This document shows positions 24,511 through 32,850 of a DNA stretch of 64,000 nucleotides, piece by piece (the stretch's first letter is position 1; every line of letters begins with the position of its first letter). The translations under genes and the position numbers were made by a program. The notes beneath the pieces were generated by a model. It did no database searches, was not told the DNA's origin, and saw nothing but the letters and a program-made list of their open reading frames with translations. Where the stretch lies: positions 62,001 to 126,000 of the forward strand of contig JAFWFS010000013.1 in assembly GCA_017515475.1 (NCBI GenBank), written 5' to 3'. This stretch comes from Erysipelotrichaceae bacterium. GTDB taxonomy: Bacteria; Bacillota_I; Bacilli_A; Erysipelotrichales; Erysipelotrichaceae.

Positions 24511-24540
24511 TAAAGAAAGGAAGCAGAGAAAAATGCTTCC
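24511..24540 (-). terminator. Terminator of the ezrA-nifS-thiI-pepP operon
   Basis: Minus-strand GGAAGCA/TGCTTCC stem, 8-base loop, followed by TTTCTTTATT. Confidence 0.75.
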
Positions 24541-24568
24541 TTGATTCGCATTAAGATGGCTGATCAGG

Positions 24569-25813
24569 TTAATGCTGTCCTTTCATATATGCTTCAATTT
24601 CATCCGGATCTTTCATGATCTCCTGTGAAAGCACTTCTGCACCTTCTTGCGTTATCAGCAGATCGTCTTCGATCCTGATGCCGATGCCTTCTTCGGTAAT
24701 ATAGAGTCCCGGCTCATTGGTAATGACGTTGCCTGCTTCCAGAACCGCACCAAGACCGCCGTCGCAGTCGTGCGTATCCAGACCAAGATGATGGCCACAG
24801 GAATGGAAATAGTATTCCGATACGTCTTCATTCAGACCGTGTTTCGGGAGTTCTTCCTTGTAATAATCGATAACCATCTGATTCAGATCTCTCATTCTGA
24901 CGCCCGGTCTGGCGTTTTCTTCTACGATCTTCTGCGCATTCAGAACGATCTCGTAGAGTTCTCTTTGCCTTGGAGTAAAGCTTCTGTTGACCGGGAAGGT
25001 TCTGGAAATGTCCGCGTTGTAATACTCGCATGTAGCGCCCAGATCGCAAAGGAAGAGTTCTCCATCCCCCATCAGCTGATCGTTGTCGCTGTAGTGAAGC
25101 ACAGTAGCCCGCTTGCCGCTGGCCGCGATCGTCTTGAATGCCGTTTTCCTGCATAAAGACTGTTTCAGAACGAAATCAAACACCGCTTCCATCTGCATCT
25201 CGTAGATGCCGGGACGGGATGCCCGCATCATCTGCTGAATGCCTAGATTCGTCACATGGATCGCATTGCGGATGCAGTTGATCTCGTATTCGTCCTTTAC
25301 CAGACGCAGATGTGTCAGGACAGGATAGATGTCCTTCATGATCAGATACGGATACTTTTCTTTCAGTTTTTCGGCGTAGACATGAGCAGGCGTTTTTGCC
25401 TGATCCATGCTGTAGTGCCAGAAATCGAAACAGAAACGGAATGTACTGTCTTTTCTGCTTCTGTTCATGATGGAAGCGACGATGTCATCCAGACTGGAAA
25501 CATCCTCCACATCCTCGATCCCGGAGATCTGCGAAGCCTCTTCTTTCGACATTCTGCCGCCGACCCATCTTGCCAGTCTCTCGTCGTAAGGAAGAACAAA
25601 CAGCATCTCCCTGACTGTTCCGTCCATCGTATACATCAGCAGCACCATGTCTTCCCGATCCAGACCGGTCAGATAATAGAAGTTCCGGTTGACGGAAAAA
25701 TCATAGGCTTCGTCCTCGGAACGCATAGGTGCCTTTCCGGAGAACAGCATCACTGCGGCATTGGTCTGCAGCGACTTCATCACTCTCTCTCTTCTGCTAG
25801 AATATTGATTCAT
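24569..25813 (-). CDS. Xaa-Pro aminopeptidase, M24B (PepP-like)
   Basis: Metallopeptidase removing an N-terminal residue before proline, 414 aa. N-terminal AMP_N domain (residues ~1-135, with SRRERVMKSLQTNAAVMLFSG) and C-terminal pita-bread domain with the metal ligands in YNADISRTFPV, the HSCGHHLGLDTHD histidine loop, NEPGLYI and GIRIEDDLL. Fourth gene of the ezrA operon; its start lies 17 bases inside thiI. A second, longer aminopeptidase P is at 60720-62477. Confidence 0.9.
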   Translation of the reverse strand: MNQYSSRRERVMKSLQTNAAVMLFSGKAPMRSEDEAYDFSVNRNFYYLTGLDREDMVLLMYTMDGTVREMLFVLPYDERLARWVGGRMSKEEASQISGIEDVEDVSSLDDIVASIMNRSRKDSTFRFCFDFWHYSMDQAKTPAHVYAEKLKEKYPYLIMKDIYPVLTHLRLVKDEYEINCIRNAIHVTNLGIQQMMRASRPGIYEMQMEAVFDFVLKQSLCRKTAFKTIAASGKRATVLHYSDNDQLMGDGELFLCDLGATCEYYNADISRTFPVNRSFTPRQRELYEIVLNAQKIVEENARPGVRMRDLNQMVIDYYKEELPKHGLNEDVSEYYFHSCGHHLGLDTHDCDGGLGAVLEAGNVITNEPGLYITEEGIGIRIEDDLLITQEGAEVLSQEIMKDPDEIEAYMKGQH

Positions 25814-27002
25814 CTACTTTTCCCTTCTCTCTATATGTGACTTTAACGATCTCGTGTGTATCGATACACTCTTTTATCAGACTTTCATAATCAAAGCGTT
25901 CCTCGTAATGCAGACACCTGTCTTCCTTCGGCTTTGTGACCGGATTCTTCGGATCGAAGATGGTGCAGCAGTCTTCGAATGGAAGAATGCTGGTCTCATA
26001 GGTGTCGATCCTTTTGGCGATATCGATGATCTCCAGTTTATCCATCATTGCCAAAGGTCTAAGGATCAAAGTATCGGCAACCTTGCCGATCACGGAAATG
26101 GATTCAGGGGTCTGCGATGCGACCTGTCCGATCGACTCTCCGTTGGTGATGACACCGATCTTTCTTTCCCTGCAGATGCAATCGGCGATCCGATACATCA
26201 TTCTGCGCATGATCGTAATGCAGTAAGGTTCATCGACATTCTTGTATATGGCAAGCTGCAGCCTGGTGAACGGAATGACATGAACATTGATCTCTTCCTG
26301 AGATACGGAGAGCTTTCTGACCAGAGTCAGTACCTTCTCCAGAGCCTGTCTGGAAGTGTACGGTTCTGATGCAAAGTGAATGCATTCGATCTTCAGGCCT
26401 CTTTTCATCGTCAGATAAGCCGCAACCGGAGAATCGATGCCGCCCGACATCATTACCATGGCAGTGCCGTTGATTCCGGTCGGATAGCCTCCCGGACCTT
26501 TTACCTTCTCATCCATGACATAGATAAAATCTCTGTCTACGGAAACATACAGCATCAGCTGAGGTTCGTGAACATCGACAGTCAATTCCGTATTGTGCAG
26601 GATATTTCCGGCAACCGCTCTATTAATGTCGTCGGAACGGTACGGAAAAGACTTGTCGTGTCTTTTGGTGGCAACTTTAAAGGTCTTAATGCCGCTGTTT
26701 TTCTGCGCCAGCAGCAGCGTTGTTTTCTTGACTTCATCCAGATCCTTGTTTACTCTTACCGCTCCGGCAAAATAGCTGTAACCGAAAACATCCTTCAGAT
26801 CTTTCCGGATGGATTCATAGTCTTCTCCGTTGAGTTTAATGAAAAGACCGTCATGCAGCATGTTATAAGTCAGCTGCGGATAATCCTGCAGTCTTCTGCG
26901 GATGTTCTGCGTCAGCTGTCTGGTGAATTCCTTACGGTTCTTTCCTTTGGTAGAAAGTTCACCATAGCGGACAACGATATGATCATATAGCAATTCCGGC
27001 AT
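25797..27002 (-). CDS. thiI: tRNA 4-thiouridine synthase ThiI
   Basis: Adenylates U8 of tRNA and installs sulfur; also serves thiazole synthesis in some species. 401 aa, the short Gram-positive form: N-terminal ferredoxin-like plus THUMP domains (to about residue 165), then a PP-loop ATP pyrophosphatase with SGGIDSPVAAYL. No rhodanese domain follows, so sulfur must come from the adjacent cysteine desulfurase. A late Cys pair (EDCCTIF) and Cys in EDRCL may matter for sulfur handling. Overlaps the desulfurase by 20 bases and the aminopeptidase by 17. Confidence 0.95.
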   Translation of the reverse strand: MPELLYDHIVVRYGELSTKGKNRKEFTRQLTQNIRRRLQDYPQLTYNMLHDGLFIKLNGEDYESIRKDLKDVFGYSYFAGAVRVNKDLDEVKKTTLLLAQKNSGIKTFKVATKRHDKSFPYRSDDINRAVAGNILHNTELTVDVHEPQLMLYVSVDRDFIYVMDEKVKGPGGYPTGINGTAMVMMSGGIDSPVAAYLTMKRGLKIECIHFASEPYTSRQALEKVLTLVRKLSVSQEEINVHVIPFTRLQLAIYKNVDEPYCITIMRRMMYRIADCICRERKIGVITNGESIGQVASQTPESISVIGKVADTLILRPLAMMDKLEIIDIAKRIDTYETSILPFEDCCTIFDPKNPVTKPKEDRCLHYEERFDYESLIKECIDTHEIVKVTYREKGKVDESIF

Positions 27003-28098
27003 ACTGTTCGATGATCTCCTTCAGGCAGTCGATAAAATACTGTATTTCTTCTTCGTTATTGGTATAGTCAAATGATACTCTGATTGCATGGTCTTCGTCG
27101 ATATGCATGCTTCTTAGAGTTCTGTTGGGTTCGTTCTCTCTTGACCCGCAGGTCGACTTGGATGATACCATGATTCCTTTTGCGTTCAAAGCATTCAGCA
27201 GAACTTCGGAAGGAATAGGCGTAGAGATGTTGACTAAAGATATCAGACCGCCTTCATAGTTGATTTCCGCAATGTCTTTCAGACCTTCCGTCAGAATATC
27301 ATGCAGACGGAGAAGATGGTCATGATATTTTTCTTTGTTTTCCAAGGCGATCCTTAGGGTTTTGGCCAGGACGATATTCGTTAAGGCATTGGATGTTCCT
27401 CCTCTTAAGGAGAATTCCTGCTGACCGCCGGAAATGATCGGAAGCAGTTCGATGTATTCCTTCTTGATCAGGGCTCCGCTTCCTTTCAGCCCATGGATCT
27501 TATGAGCCGAGAATGACGCCATGTCTACCTGATGCAGGTCCAGATCGATCTTTCCTAAAGCCTGAGTGATGTCGCAATGGAAACAGGACCCGCGGTGTTT
27601 CTTGACGGCTTGGGCGATTGCGGCTATGTCGTTGACAGCGCCGATCTCGTTGTTTACGGCCATGATCGAAACCAGTGCCGTATCCTCGCGTAATGCGGAA
27701 GAAACCTGTTCAGGTGTGATGTGTCCCCATTCGTCCGGATAAAGATAAGTAACCTTATATCCAAAATCTTCTTCCAGCTGTTTGAAAGAGTTGTATACGG
27801 AAGAGTGTTCATAGATGGAAGTGATCAGATGCTTCTTCTCAGGATGCCTGAAACAGTATCCTTTGATCGCCAGAGAGTTGGCTTCCGAAGCGCCGGATGT
27901 AAAGATCAGTTCGTTTTTTCTTAATCCTAAAAGCGAACACAGGACTTCCCTGGATTTCTCTTGCATATCATAAATAACGACGCCATCGTCGTATAATGCG
28001 TCGCTATTGCAGTAATAGTCATCCAGCAGTTTCTTGTAGGTTTCCTTCACTTCGGGGTGAAGAGAAGTCGTAGAAACCGCATCCAAATATACTTTCAT
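26983..28098 (-). CDS. Cysteine desulfurase dedicated to ThiI (NifZ/IscS-like)
   Basis: PLP enzyme that frees sulfur from cysteine as persulfide. 371 aa. The PLP Lys is in SAHKIHGLKGSG, the substrate-binding His in YEHSS, and the persulfide Cys lies in SSKSTCGS near residue 325 on a short loop. Its placement between ezrA and thiI is the same as in Bacillus (nifZ-thiI), supporting a role as ThiI sulfur donor. Start codon overlaps the ezrA stop (TGATG). Confidence 0.93.
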   Translation of the reverse strand: MKVYLDAVSTTSLHPEVKETYKKLLDDYYCNSDALYDDGVVIYDMQEKSREVLCSLLGLRKNELIFTSGASEANSLAIKGYCFRHPEKKHLITSIYEHSSVYNSFKQLEEDFGYKVTYLYPDEWGHITPEQVSSALREDTALVSIMAVNNEIGAVNDIAAIAQAVKKHRGSCFHCDITQALGKIDLDLHQVDMASFSAHKIHGLKGSGALIKKEYIELLPIISGGQQEFSLRGGTSNALTNIVLAKTLRIALENKEKYHDHLLRLHDILTEGLKDIAEINYEGGLISLVNISTPIPSEVLLNALNAKGIMVSSKSTCGSRENEPNRTLRSMHIDEDHAIRVSFDYTNNEEEIQYFIDCLKEIIEQYAGIAI

Positions 28099-29804
28099 CA
28101 GGTATTCTCCATGATCCTCTCGTCGGCATTCTCCGGGAACAGCGTTTCCATGCAGGTGATGGCCGTCTTGAGAGCCTTGGTATACTCGCCGTTAAGATAC
28201 TGGAACTCCGCCTTGGAGAGCTCTCTGTCGATCTCCGGATAGGTGGAACGGTACTTGTTTCCGAATACGATGGCATTTTCTACCATGATGCTCATGCCGA
28301 TGATGTTGTTGATGTTGTTATAGAAACGGTAAATGAAATCGATCGCCTCATTGAGCAGACCGTTCAGCTCTTCGATATTGATCGGAATCTGGGACGTCAT
28401 CTCTCTTAACCGCTGAATGTATTCGCGGGATTTCTTGAGATCCTCCTTGTAGGAATCGTCGATCGTCGGAAGAGAATACTCCGCGAGTTTTGTCTCAACT
28501 TCAGAAACGACCAGCTGAAGCTTGGTCAGCTGACTCAGAGCTCTGGTCTCGCCATCGGTCGTTCTGTCGATCATCGTCTTGTAGGAATACAGGGACTTCA
28601 TGTCTGTTTCCACATCGCCGCTGAGTTTCTCCGCCTCTTCCAGAAGCTGAGAAGCCGGCTTGATGCAGCTGCCCAGATCGGCACTGATTTCTTCATATTC
28701 TTTCTTGTACTTCTCGATGCTGTCTCTTTTCTGTTTGAGGAATTCTTTCAGATCTTCCAGACCGAAACGGGCAGAATCCTTGTCATAGGCGATACGGACA
28801 TAGTTCTCGACTTTTTCCATGTCCATGATATGTTCATAAGCCTTGTCGTTGGTTTCTCTGGCCAACTTAAAGGAGCGGTTCTCCGCGGCAAGGCTCTCGT
28901 TGAGTTCATTCAGTATGTTTTTAGAATTCTCGGTATCATCCTTGACGCCTTCAATCTGTGCCAGCATGATGTTCTTCAGATCGGCATTCAGATTGTCTTC
29001 GATCTGTTTCAGTCTGTTGTCGATGTCCAGATGATCGATATAGACGCCTCTTTGTCTGGTTAGAGCAGTTTCTCTTCTGGTCTCATCCAGCATCAGAGGC
29101 AAGACACCTTTCACATCCTTGATCAGTTTCGGTACGGCATTGGCACTGATCTTGATCTCTTCCAGCATCGCTTCGATCTTTTCCAGATCGATCTGGGCGG
29201 AACCGTAGTCCGAAGCGTACATCGCTTCTTCAGAAGACGAGAAAAGCTTCTCGCATTCTTCCAGTTTCCCTACAAAACCGTCATAGGAAATGGAAAGCAG
29301 CTGGGAATTCTTGTTGATTGTGGTCTTTACGACACGGTATTTTTCTTTCAGTTTTGAGGAGTATTCCCTTTGTTCGTTCTCTTTCTTGGAGAATTCTTCG
29401 AGGAACTCGTCGATCTTCTTGACTTCCTTTTCGCAGTCGTCCATGTTTTCGGATGCGATCAGCAGCGATTCCAGAGCCTCCTTACGGCTCCTGACATCCA
29501 ACCCATCCTCGACATCGTTCAGAAGATCCTGAACCTGAGAGATGTGTTTCTCCACATCCTCGTAGCGGGTATAGTATTCCTGAACGGAAGCAGCCGTTTC
29601 CTCGTTGCGCTTAGCCATGGTCTGGGCCTTGTTCAGCTTGAACGCCAGAGGTACGGTCTTGATCGCATTAAAACGTACGTAAAGATCATCCAGCTGTTTT
29701 TTCAGTTTCTTCTTCTGGGATCTTTTTACGGCAATGATTATGGCAACCAGCAGGATCAGCGCAGCGGCTGCACCGGCTATTATGTATATCGTTTTCTTGT
29801 CCAT
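28098..29804 (-). CDS. ezrA: Septation ring formation regulator EzrA
   Basis: Membrane-anchored inhibitor/organiser of FtsZ rings in Gram-positive bacteria. 568 aa, the usual length: one N-terminal membrane helix (residues ~6-27) and then long spectrin-like coiled-coil repeats rich in Glu, Lys and Leu to the end. The KKQLDDLYVRFNAIKTVPLAFKLNKA segment after the helix is typical of EzrA. First gene of the ezrA-desulfurase-thiI-pepP operon. TAAAAT with TTGAAA 17 bases upstream; the ATG is eight bases after the -10 with no SD. Confidence 0.93.
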   Translation of the reverse strand: MDKKTIYIIAGAAAALILLVAIIIAVKRSQKKKLKKQLDDLYVRFNAIKTVPLAFKLNKAQTMAKRNEETAASVQEYYTRYEDVEKHISQVQDLLNDVEDGLDVRSRKEALESLLIASENMDDCEKEVKKIDEFLEEFSKKENEQREYSSKLKEKYRVVKTTINKNSQLLSISYDGFVGKLEECEKLFSSSEEAMYASDYGSAQIDLEKIEAMLEEIKISANAVPKLIKDVKGVLPLMLDETRRETALTRQRGVYIDHLDIDNRLKQIEDNLNADLKNIMLAQIEGVKDDTENSKNILNELNESLAAENRSFKLARETNDKAYEHIMDMEKVENYVRIAYDKDSARFGLEDLKEFLKQKRDSIEKYKKEYEEISADLGSCIKPASQLLEEAEKLSGDVETDMKSLYSYKTMIDRTTDGETRALSQLTKLQLVVSEVETKLAEYSLPTIDDSYKEDLKKSREYIQRLREMTSQIPINIEELNGLLNEAIDFIYRFYNNINNIIGMSIMVENAIVFGNKYRSTYPEIDRELSKAEFQYLNGEYTKALKTAITCMETLFPENADERIMENT

Positions 29805-29812
29805 ACAGGTTC

Positions 29813-29841
29813 ATTTTACTATTAAAACAGGCATTTTTCAA
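29813..29841 (-). promoter_or_regulatory. Promoter of the ezrA operon
   Basis: Minus-strand TTGAAA (29836-29841), 17 bases, TAAAAT (29813-29818), ATG eight bases on. Its -35 abuts, with no gap, the -35 of the divergent rpsD promoter. Confidence 0.8.
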
Positions 29842-29870
29842 TTGACTTATAGGGTTTGATTTGGGATAAT
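29842..29870 (+). promoter_or_regulatory. Promoter of rpsD
   Basis: TTGACT (29842-29847), 17 bases, GATAAT (29865-29870). Transcription begins near 29877, giving a leader of nearly 150 bases. Confidence 0.82.
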
Positions 29871-29897
29871 AATGGAGCACATAAATTTATAGCAGCA

Positions 29898-29994
29898 TGT
29901 AAAGTTATCGGCCATGCGTCCGTACCGGATGGAGATCAGTAGTTCAGCGCTATGAACGAAAATCGAATACGGACACACCCGGTAATGATTTACA
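29898..29994 (+). promoter_or_regulatory. Structured rpsD leader, candidate S4 autoregulatory element
   Basis: Hand folding gives a long closing helix, TGTAAAGTTATCGG (29898-29911) with CCGGTAATGATTTACA (29979-29994; two-base bulge, two G-U pairs). Inside is GTCCGTA (29918-29924) with TACGGAC (29968-29974), and a hairpin GTTCA/TGAAC (29942-29957). S4 represses its own gene through leader RNA in Bacillus and other Bacillota; that this leader binds S4 is inference from position and structure. Confidence 0.7.
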
Positions 29995-30023
29995 CCTGTA
30001 CTTACTTAAGGAGGAGAAAACTT

Positions 30024-30629
30024 ATGGCAAGAAACACAGGTCCTACTTGGAGAATCTCCAGACGTCTGAACTTCTCGGTTCTTGAAACCGGTGAAGAACT
30101 GACTAAGAGACCTTACATTCCGGGAATGCACGGTTCCCCTACCAGACGCGTCAAGCAGTCTAACTACGGTCTGCAGAAAGCAGAAAAACAGAAGCTGAGA
30201 CACATGTACGGTTTAAGCGAAAAGCAGTTCTACAACACTTTCGTTAAAGCCGTCAAGAAAAAAGGTGTCACCGGTACAAACCTTTTCATCATGCTGGAAT
30301 CAAGACTGGACAACCTGGTATACCGCATGGGTTTTGCCAGCACCAGAAAGCAGGCCAGACAGATCGTCTCTCACGGTCATGTGCTGGTAAACGGCAAGAA
30401 GGTAGACATTCCTTCATGCCAGATCAAGCCGGGATCAACGATCGAAATCAAAGAGAACTACAGAAACAATCCGTTTGTCGCTGAATCTCTGGAAGCTGCA
30501 GTATCCTTCAAGGATTTCGTAGAAGTAGACAAAGAAGCAAGAAAAGGCAAATATGTCAGACTTCCGGAAAGAAAGGAACTGAACCAGGAAATCAACGAAC
30601 TGCTTGTTATCGAGTACTACAACAGATAA
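30024..30629 (+). CDS. rpsD: Ribosomal protein S4
   Basis: Primary-binding 30S protein, 201 aa. Starts MARNTGPTWRISRRL; the S4 RNA-binding domain lies near residues 92-155 (LESRLDNLVYRMGF, SHGHVLVNGKKV). The start at 30024 has SD AAGGAGGA at ideal spacing; an upstream in-frame ATG at 29952 falls inside the leader structure and is not used. The zinc Cys cluster of some S4 proteins is absent, so this is the Cys-minus form. Monocistronic with leader and terminator. Confidence 0.97.
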   Translation: MARNTGPTWRISRRLNFSVLETGEELTKRPYIPGMHGSPTRRVKQSNYGLQKAEKQKLRHMYGLSEKQFYNTFVKAVKKKGVTGTNLFIMLESRLDNLVYRMGFASTRKQARQIVSHGHVLVNGKKVDIPSCQIKPGSTIEIKENYRNNPFVAESLEAAVSFKDFVEVDKEARKGKYVRLPERKELNQEINELLVIEYYNR

Positions 30630-30637
30630 TCGTGAAT

Positions 30638-30665
30638 AAAAAGATGTCCATACGGGCATCTTTTT
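30638..30665. terminator. Bidirectional terminator between rpsD and gmk
   Basis: Twelve-base stem AAAAAGATGTCC/GGGCATCTTTTT (one G-U pair), loop ATAC. Confidence 0.88.
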
Positions 30666-30692
30666 ATTGATTAAGAAACAAAAAGAGATGAA

Positions 30693-31259
30693 CTACCTGT
30701 TCATCTCATTTAATATGATTTCCCTGACTTCCTGTACCGCGACTTCCAGTACATCGTTGCAGACGACGTGTTCATAGAAGGCGGTATCCTTCATTTCCTT
30801 CTTGGCCTTGGAGATCCTCTTCATGATCGTTTCTTCGTCTTCCGTTCCTCTTTCTCTCAGTCTTCTTTCCAGTTCTTCGATGGAAGGCGGTACGATATAG
30901 ATGCTTAAGGCATCCGGACATTTCTTCATGATCTGTTTGGCGCCCTTTATCTCGATCTCCAGGATGACGTTCTTGCCCTGTTCCCGCATCTCTTCGACAT
31001 ATTTCTTAGGCGTCCCGTAGTCGTTGTCGACGAATCTCGCGTGTTCCAGAAGCTCGCCGTTCCTGATTGCTTCCAGAAAACGCTTTTTGGTCACAAAGAA
31101 ATAGTTTACACCTTCCACTTCTCCTTCACGCGGAGCTCTGGTCGTCATGGAAACGGAATAAGCCAGATTGAGGTCTTCCATCGGCATAAGCTCCTTCAGG
31201 ATGGTGCCTTTACCGACACCGCTCAATCCACTGAATACGATTAATAAGCCTTTTTTCAT
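30693..31259 (-). CDS. gmk: Guanylate kinase
   Basis: Phosphorylates GMP to GDP with ATP. 188 aa. Walker A GLSGVGKGT at 10-18; GMP-binding SVSMTTRAPREGEVEGVNYFFV; lid region RLRERGTEDEETIMKR. Standalone here, whereas many Bacillota have remA/rpoZ next to it. Leaderless start. Confidence 0.96.
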   Translation of the reverse strand: MKKGLLIVFSGLSGVGKGTILKELMPMEDLNLAYSVSMTTRAPREGEVEGVNYFFVTKKRFLEAIRNGELLEHARFVDNDYGTPKKYVEEMREQGKNVILEIEIKGAKQIMKKCPDALSIYIVPPSIEELERRLRERGTEDEETIMKRISKAKKEMKDTAFYEHVVCNDVLEVAVQEVREIILNEMNR

Positions 31260-31271
31260 ATCTTTATTCTA
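31257..31271 (-). promoter_or_regulatory. Leaderless promoter of gmk
   Basis: Minus-strand TAGAAT (31266-31271), six bases, ATG. No SD. Confidence 0.66.
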
Positions 31272-31281
31272 CAACATAATT

Positions 31282-31296
31282 TAAAATGGAAATATG
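31282..31296 (+). promoter_or_regulatory. Leaderless promoter of rlmA
   Basis: TAAAAT (31282-31287), six bases (GGAAAT), ATG 31294. Divergent from gmk; the two start codons are 34 bases apart. Confidence 0.68.
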
Positions 31297-32064
31297 AATA
31301 TCTTATGTCCGGTATGCAAAAAGAAGCTGATTAGAACAGGAAACAGCTGTCAGTGCGAGAACAGACACTGTTTCGATCTGGCTAAAGAGGGTTATCTGAA
31401 TCTGAATCTGCATAATTCTCAGAACACCGGAGATAATCAGGATATGATCAAAGCCAGAAGAAACTTCCTGAATCGGGGCTATTATTCTTTCTTAAGAGAT
31501 GAAATTGATGGCCTGCTTGATGAAAACGACTCGCTGATAGATCTGGCCTGCGGCGAAGGATATTACACTTCCTTTTTCAGGTGCAAGGACAAAATCGGAA
31601 TCGACCTGAGCAAAACCGGACTGAAATACGCCTCAAAACACGATAAATCTACACTGTACCTGCTGAACTCCATCTTTCACAATCCGCTGGAAGAGGAATG
31701 TGCCGACAAGGTACTGACGATCTTTGCTCCTGTTGCCAAGGAAGAAATCGTTCGTCTGCTAAAGAAAAACGGGGTCTTCATTCTGGCAAGACCGGATAAG
31801 GACCACCTGATCGAACTGAAACAGCTGATCTATGAACATCCATATCTGAATGAAACGGAGGAAATACCGATTGACGGTCTTCAGCTGATCAACGAGATAC
31901 CGATCAAGAGAAAAGAAAAAGTCGCAGGTCAGGATATCACCGATCTGTTTATGATGACGCCCTATTACAATACGACTTCTCAAAAAGATAAAGACAAACT
32001 TCAGACCGTGGATGAACTGGAAATCAGTTTTTCTTTCCTGATCGATGTCTATCGGAAATACTGA
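31294..32064 (+). CDS. rlmA: 23S rRNA guanine-N1 methyltransferase (RlmA family)
   Basis: Methylates a hairpin-35 guanine of 23S rRNA (G745 or G748, the TlrB/RlmA family). 256 aa. N-terminal zinc finger with Cys5, Cys8, Cys21 and His25, followed by the FDLAKEGYLNLNL signature, then a Rossmann SAM fold with DLACGEGYYTSFF. Which of the two G positions is modified cannot be decided by eye. Leaderless. Ends directly against the stop of the convergent SDR gene. Confidence 0.88.
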   Translation: MNILCPVCKKKLIRTGNSCQCENRHCFDLAKEGYLNLNLHNSQNTGDNQDMIKARRNFLNRGYYSFLRDEIDGLLDENDSLIDLACGEGYYTSFFRCKDKIGIDLSKTGLKYASKHDKSTLYLLNSIFHNPLEEECADKVLTIFAPVAKEEIVRLLKKNGVFILARPDKDHLIELKQLIYEHPYLNETEEIPIDGLQLINEIPIKRKEKVAGQDITDLFMMTPYYNTTSQKDKDKLQTVDELEISFSFLIDVYRKY

Positions 32065-32847
32065 TCAGCTTTTATGCTTGGTCTTTGACTGAATGAATCC
32101 TACAGCCCTGGCCGCCAGTTCGATCGGCATCAGTCTGGCTGCACCGATCATGAACCTGTAGACCTTGCCGTCAATGGCATAGGCTTTATTCTTTTCAAAA
32201 ATCTCATATCCGGTTTTTGCCGCGTCTTCGCAGGTTCTGGCAAAGATATTGTCATAGACAGCCGTCGTTTCGCCATTCGCAACTTCCCAGAAAGCGGATT
32301 TTGTCGGAGCCGGACACAGTACGGAAACGCGGATATTTTCTTTTCTCAGTTCTTCTCTCAACGCCATAGAGAAACTCATGACAAAGGCTTTTGTGGCATA
32401 ATAGACAGCCATGTAAGGCCCCGGGATAAAGGAAGCGACCGATCCGGTATTGAGGATATGGCCATATCCCTGTTTCTTCATATCATTCAGACAGTAGTAG
32501 GTCAGAGCCACAAGTGCTTTGTTGTTGAGTTCGATCATGCCGAGATCCTTATCCAGATCGGATTCATCGAACCTGCCGTAATCGCCATATCCGGCATTGT
32601 TTACCAGTATACTTACCGTATACCCTTTCTCCCTGCAGAAATCGTAGACGGCTTTCGGGTCTTTTGCCAGATCGCAGGCGAAATAATCCACCTCAATCCG
32701 GTATTCGTTTCTAAGCTCTTCGCAGAGTTCCTGCAGCAGCGTTTCTCTTCTCGCTGTCAGCACCAGATCATAATCATGTGCGGCAAACTGCTTCGCGAGT
32801 TCTTTTCCGATCCCGCTGGATGCTCCGGTAATAAGTACGACTTTCAT
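32065..32847 (-). CDS. Short-chain dehydrogenase/reductase
   Basis: NAD(P)-dependent oxidoreductase of the classical SDR family, 260 aa. Cofactor loop TGASSGIG (7-14), NNAG near 88, catalytic Ser in NTGSVASF and YxxxK in YYATK. The basic RR after the second strand (LTARRE) suggests NADPH preference. The C-terminal extension (KTGYEIFEKNKAYAIDGKVYRF) resembles YqjQ/DltE-type SDRs. Substrate unknown. Last gene of the rapZ-glmR-whiA run, three bases after whiA. Confidence 0.88.
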   Translation of the reverse strand: MKVVLITGASSGIGKELAKQFAAHDYDLVLTARRETLLQELCEELRNEYRIEVDYFACDLAKDPKAVYDFCREKGYTVSILVNNAGYGDYGRFDESDLDKDLGMIELNNKALVALTYYCLNDMKKQGYGHILNTGSVASFIPGPYMAVYYATKAFVMSFSMALREELRKENIRVSVLCPAPTKSAFWEVANGETTAVYDNIFARTCEDAAKTGYEIFEKNKAYAIDGKVYRFMIGAARLMPIELAARAVGFIQSKTKHKS

Positions 32848-32850
32848 TCA

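Noticed and set aside
24541-24568. Second hairpin after the M24B gene
   Set aside because: Pairing is weak and there is no T-run; the terminator at 24511-24540 is sufficient.
29952-30023. 24-codon extension of rpsD
   Set aside because: It falls within the folded leader, lacks an SD, and S4 proteins begin at MARNTG.
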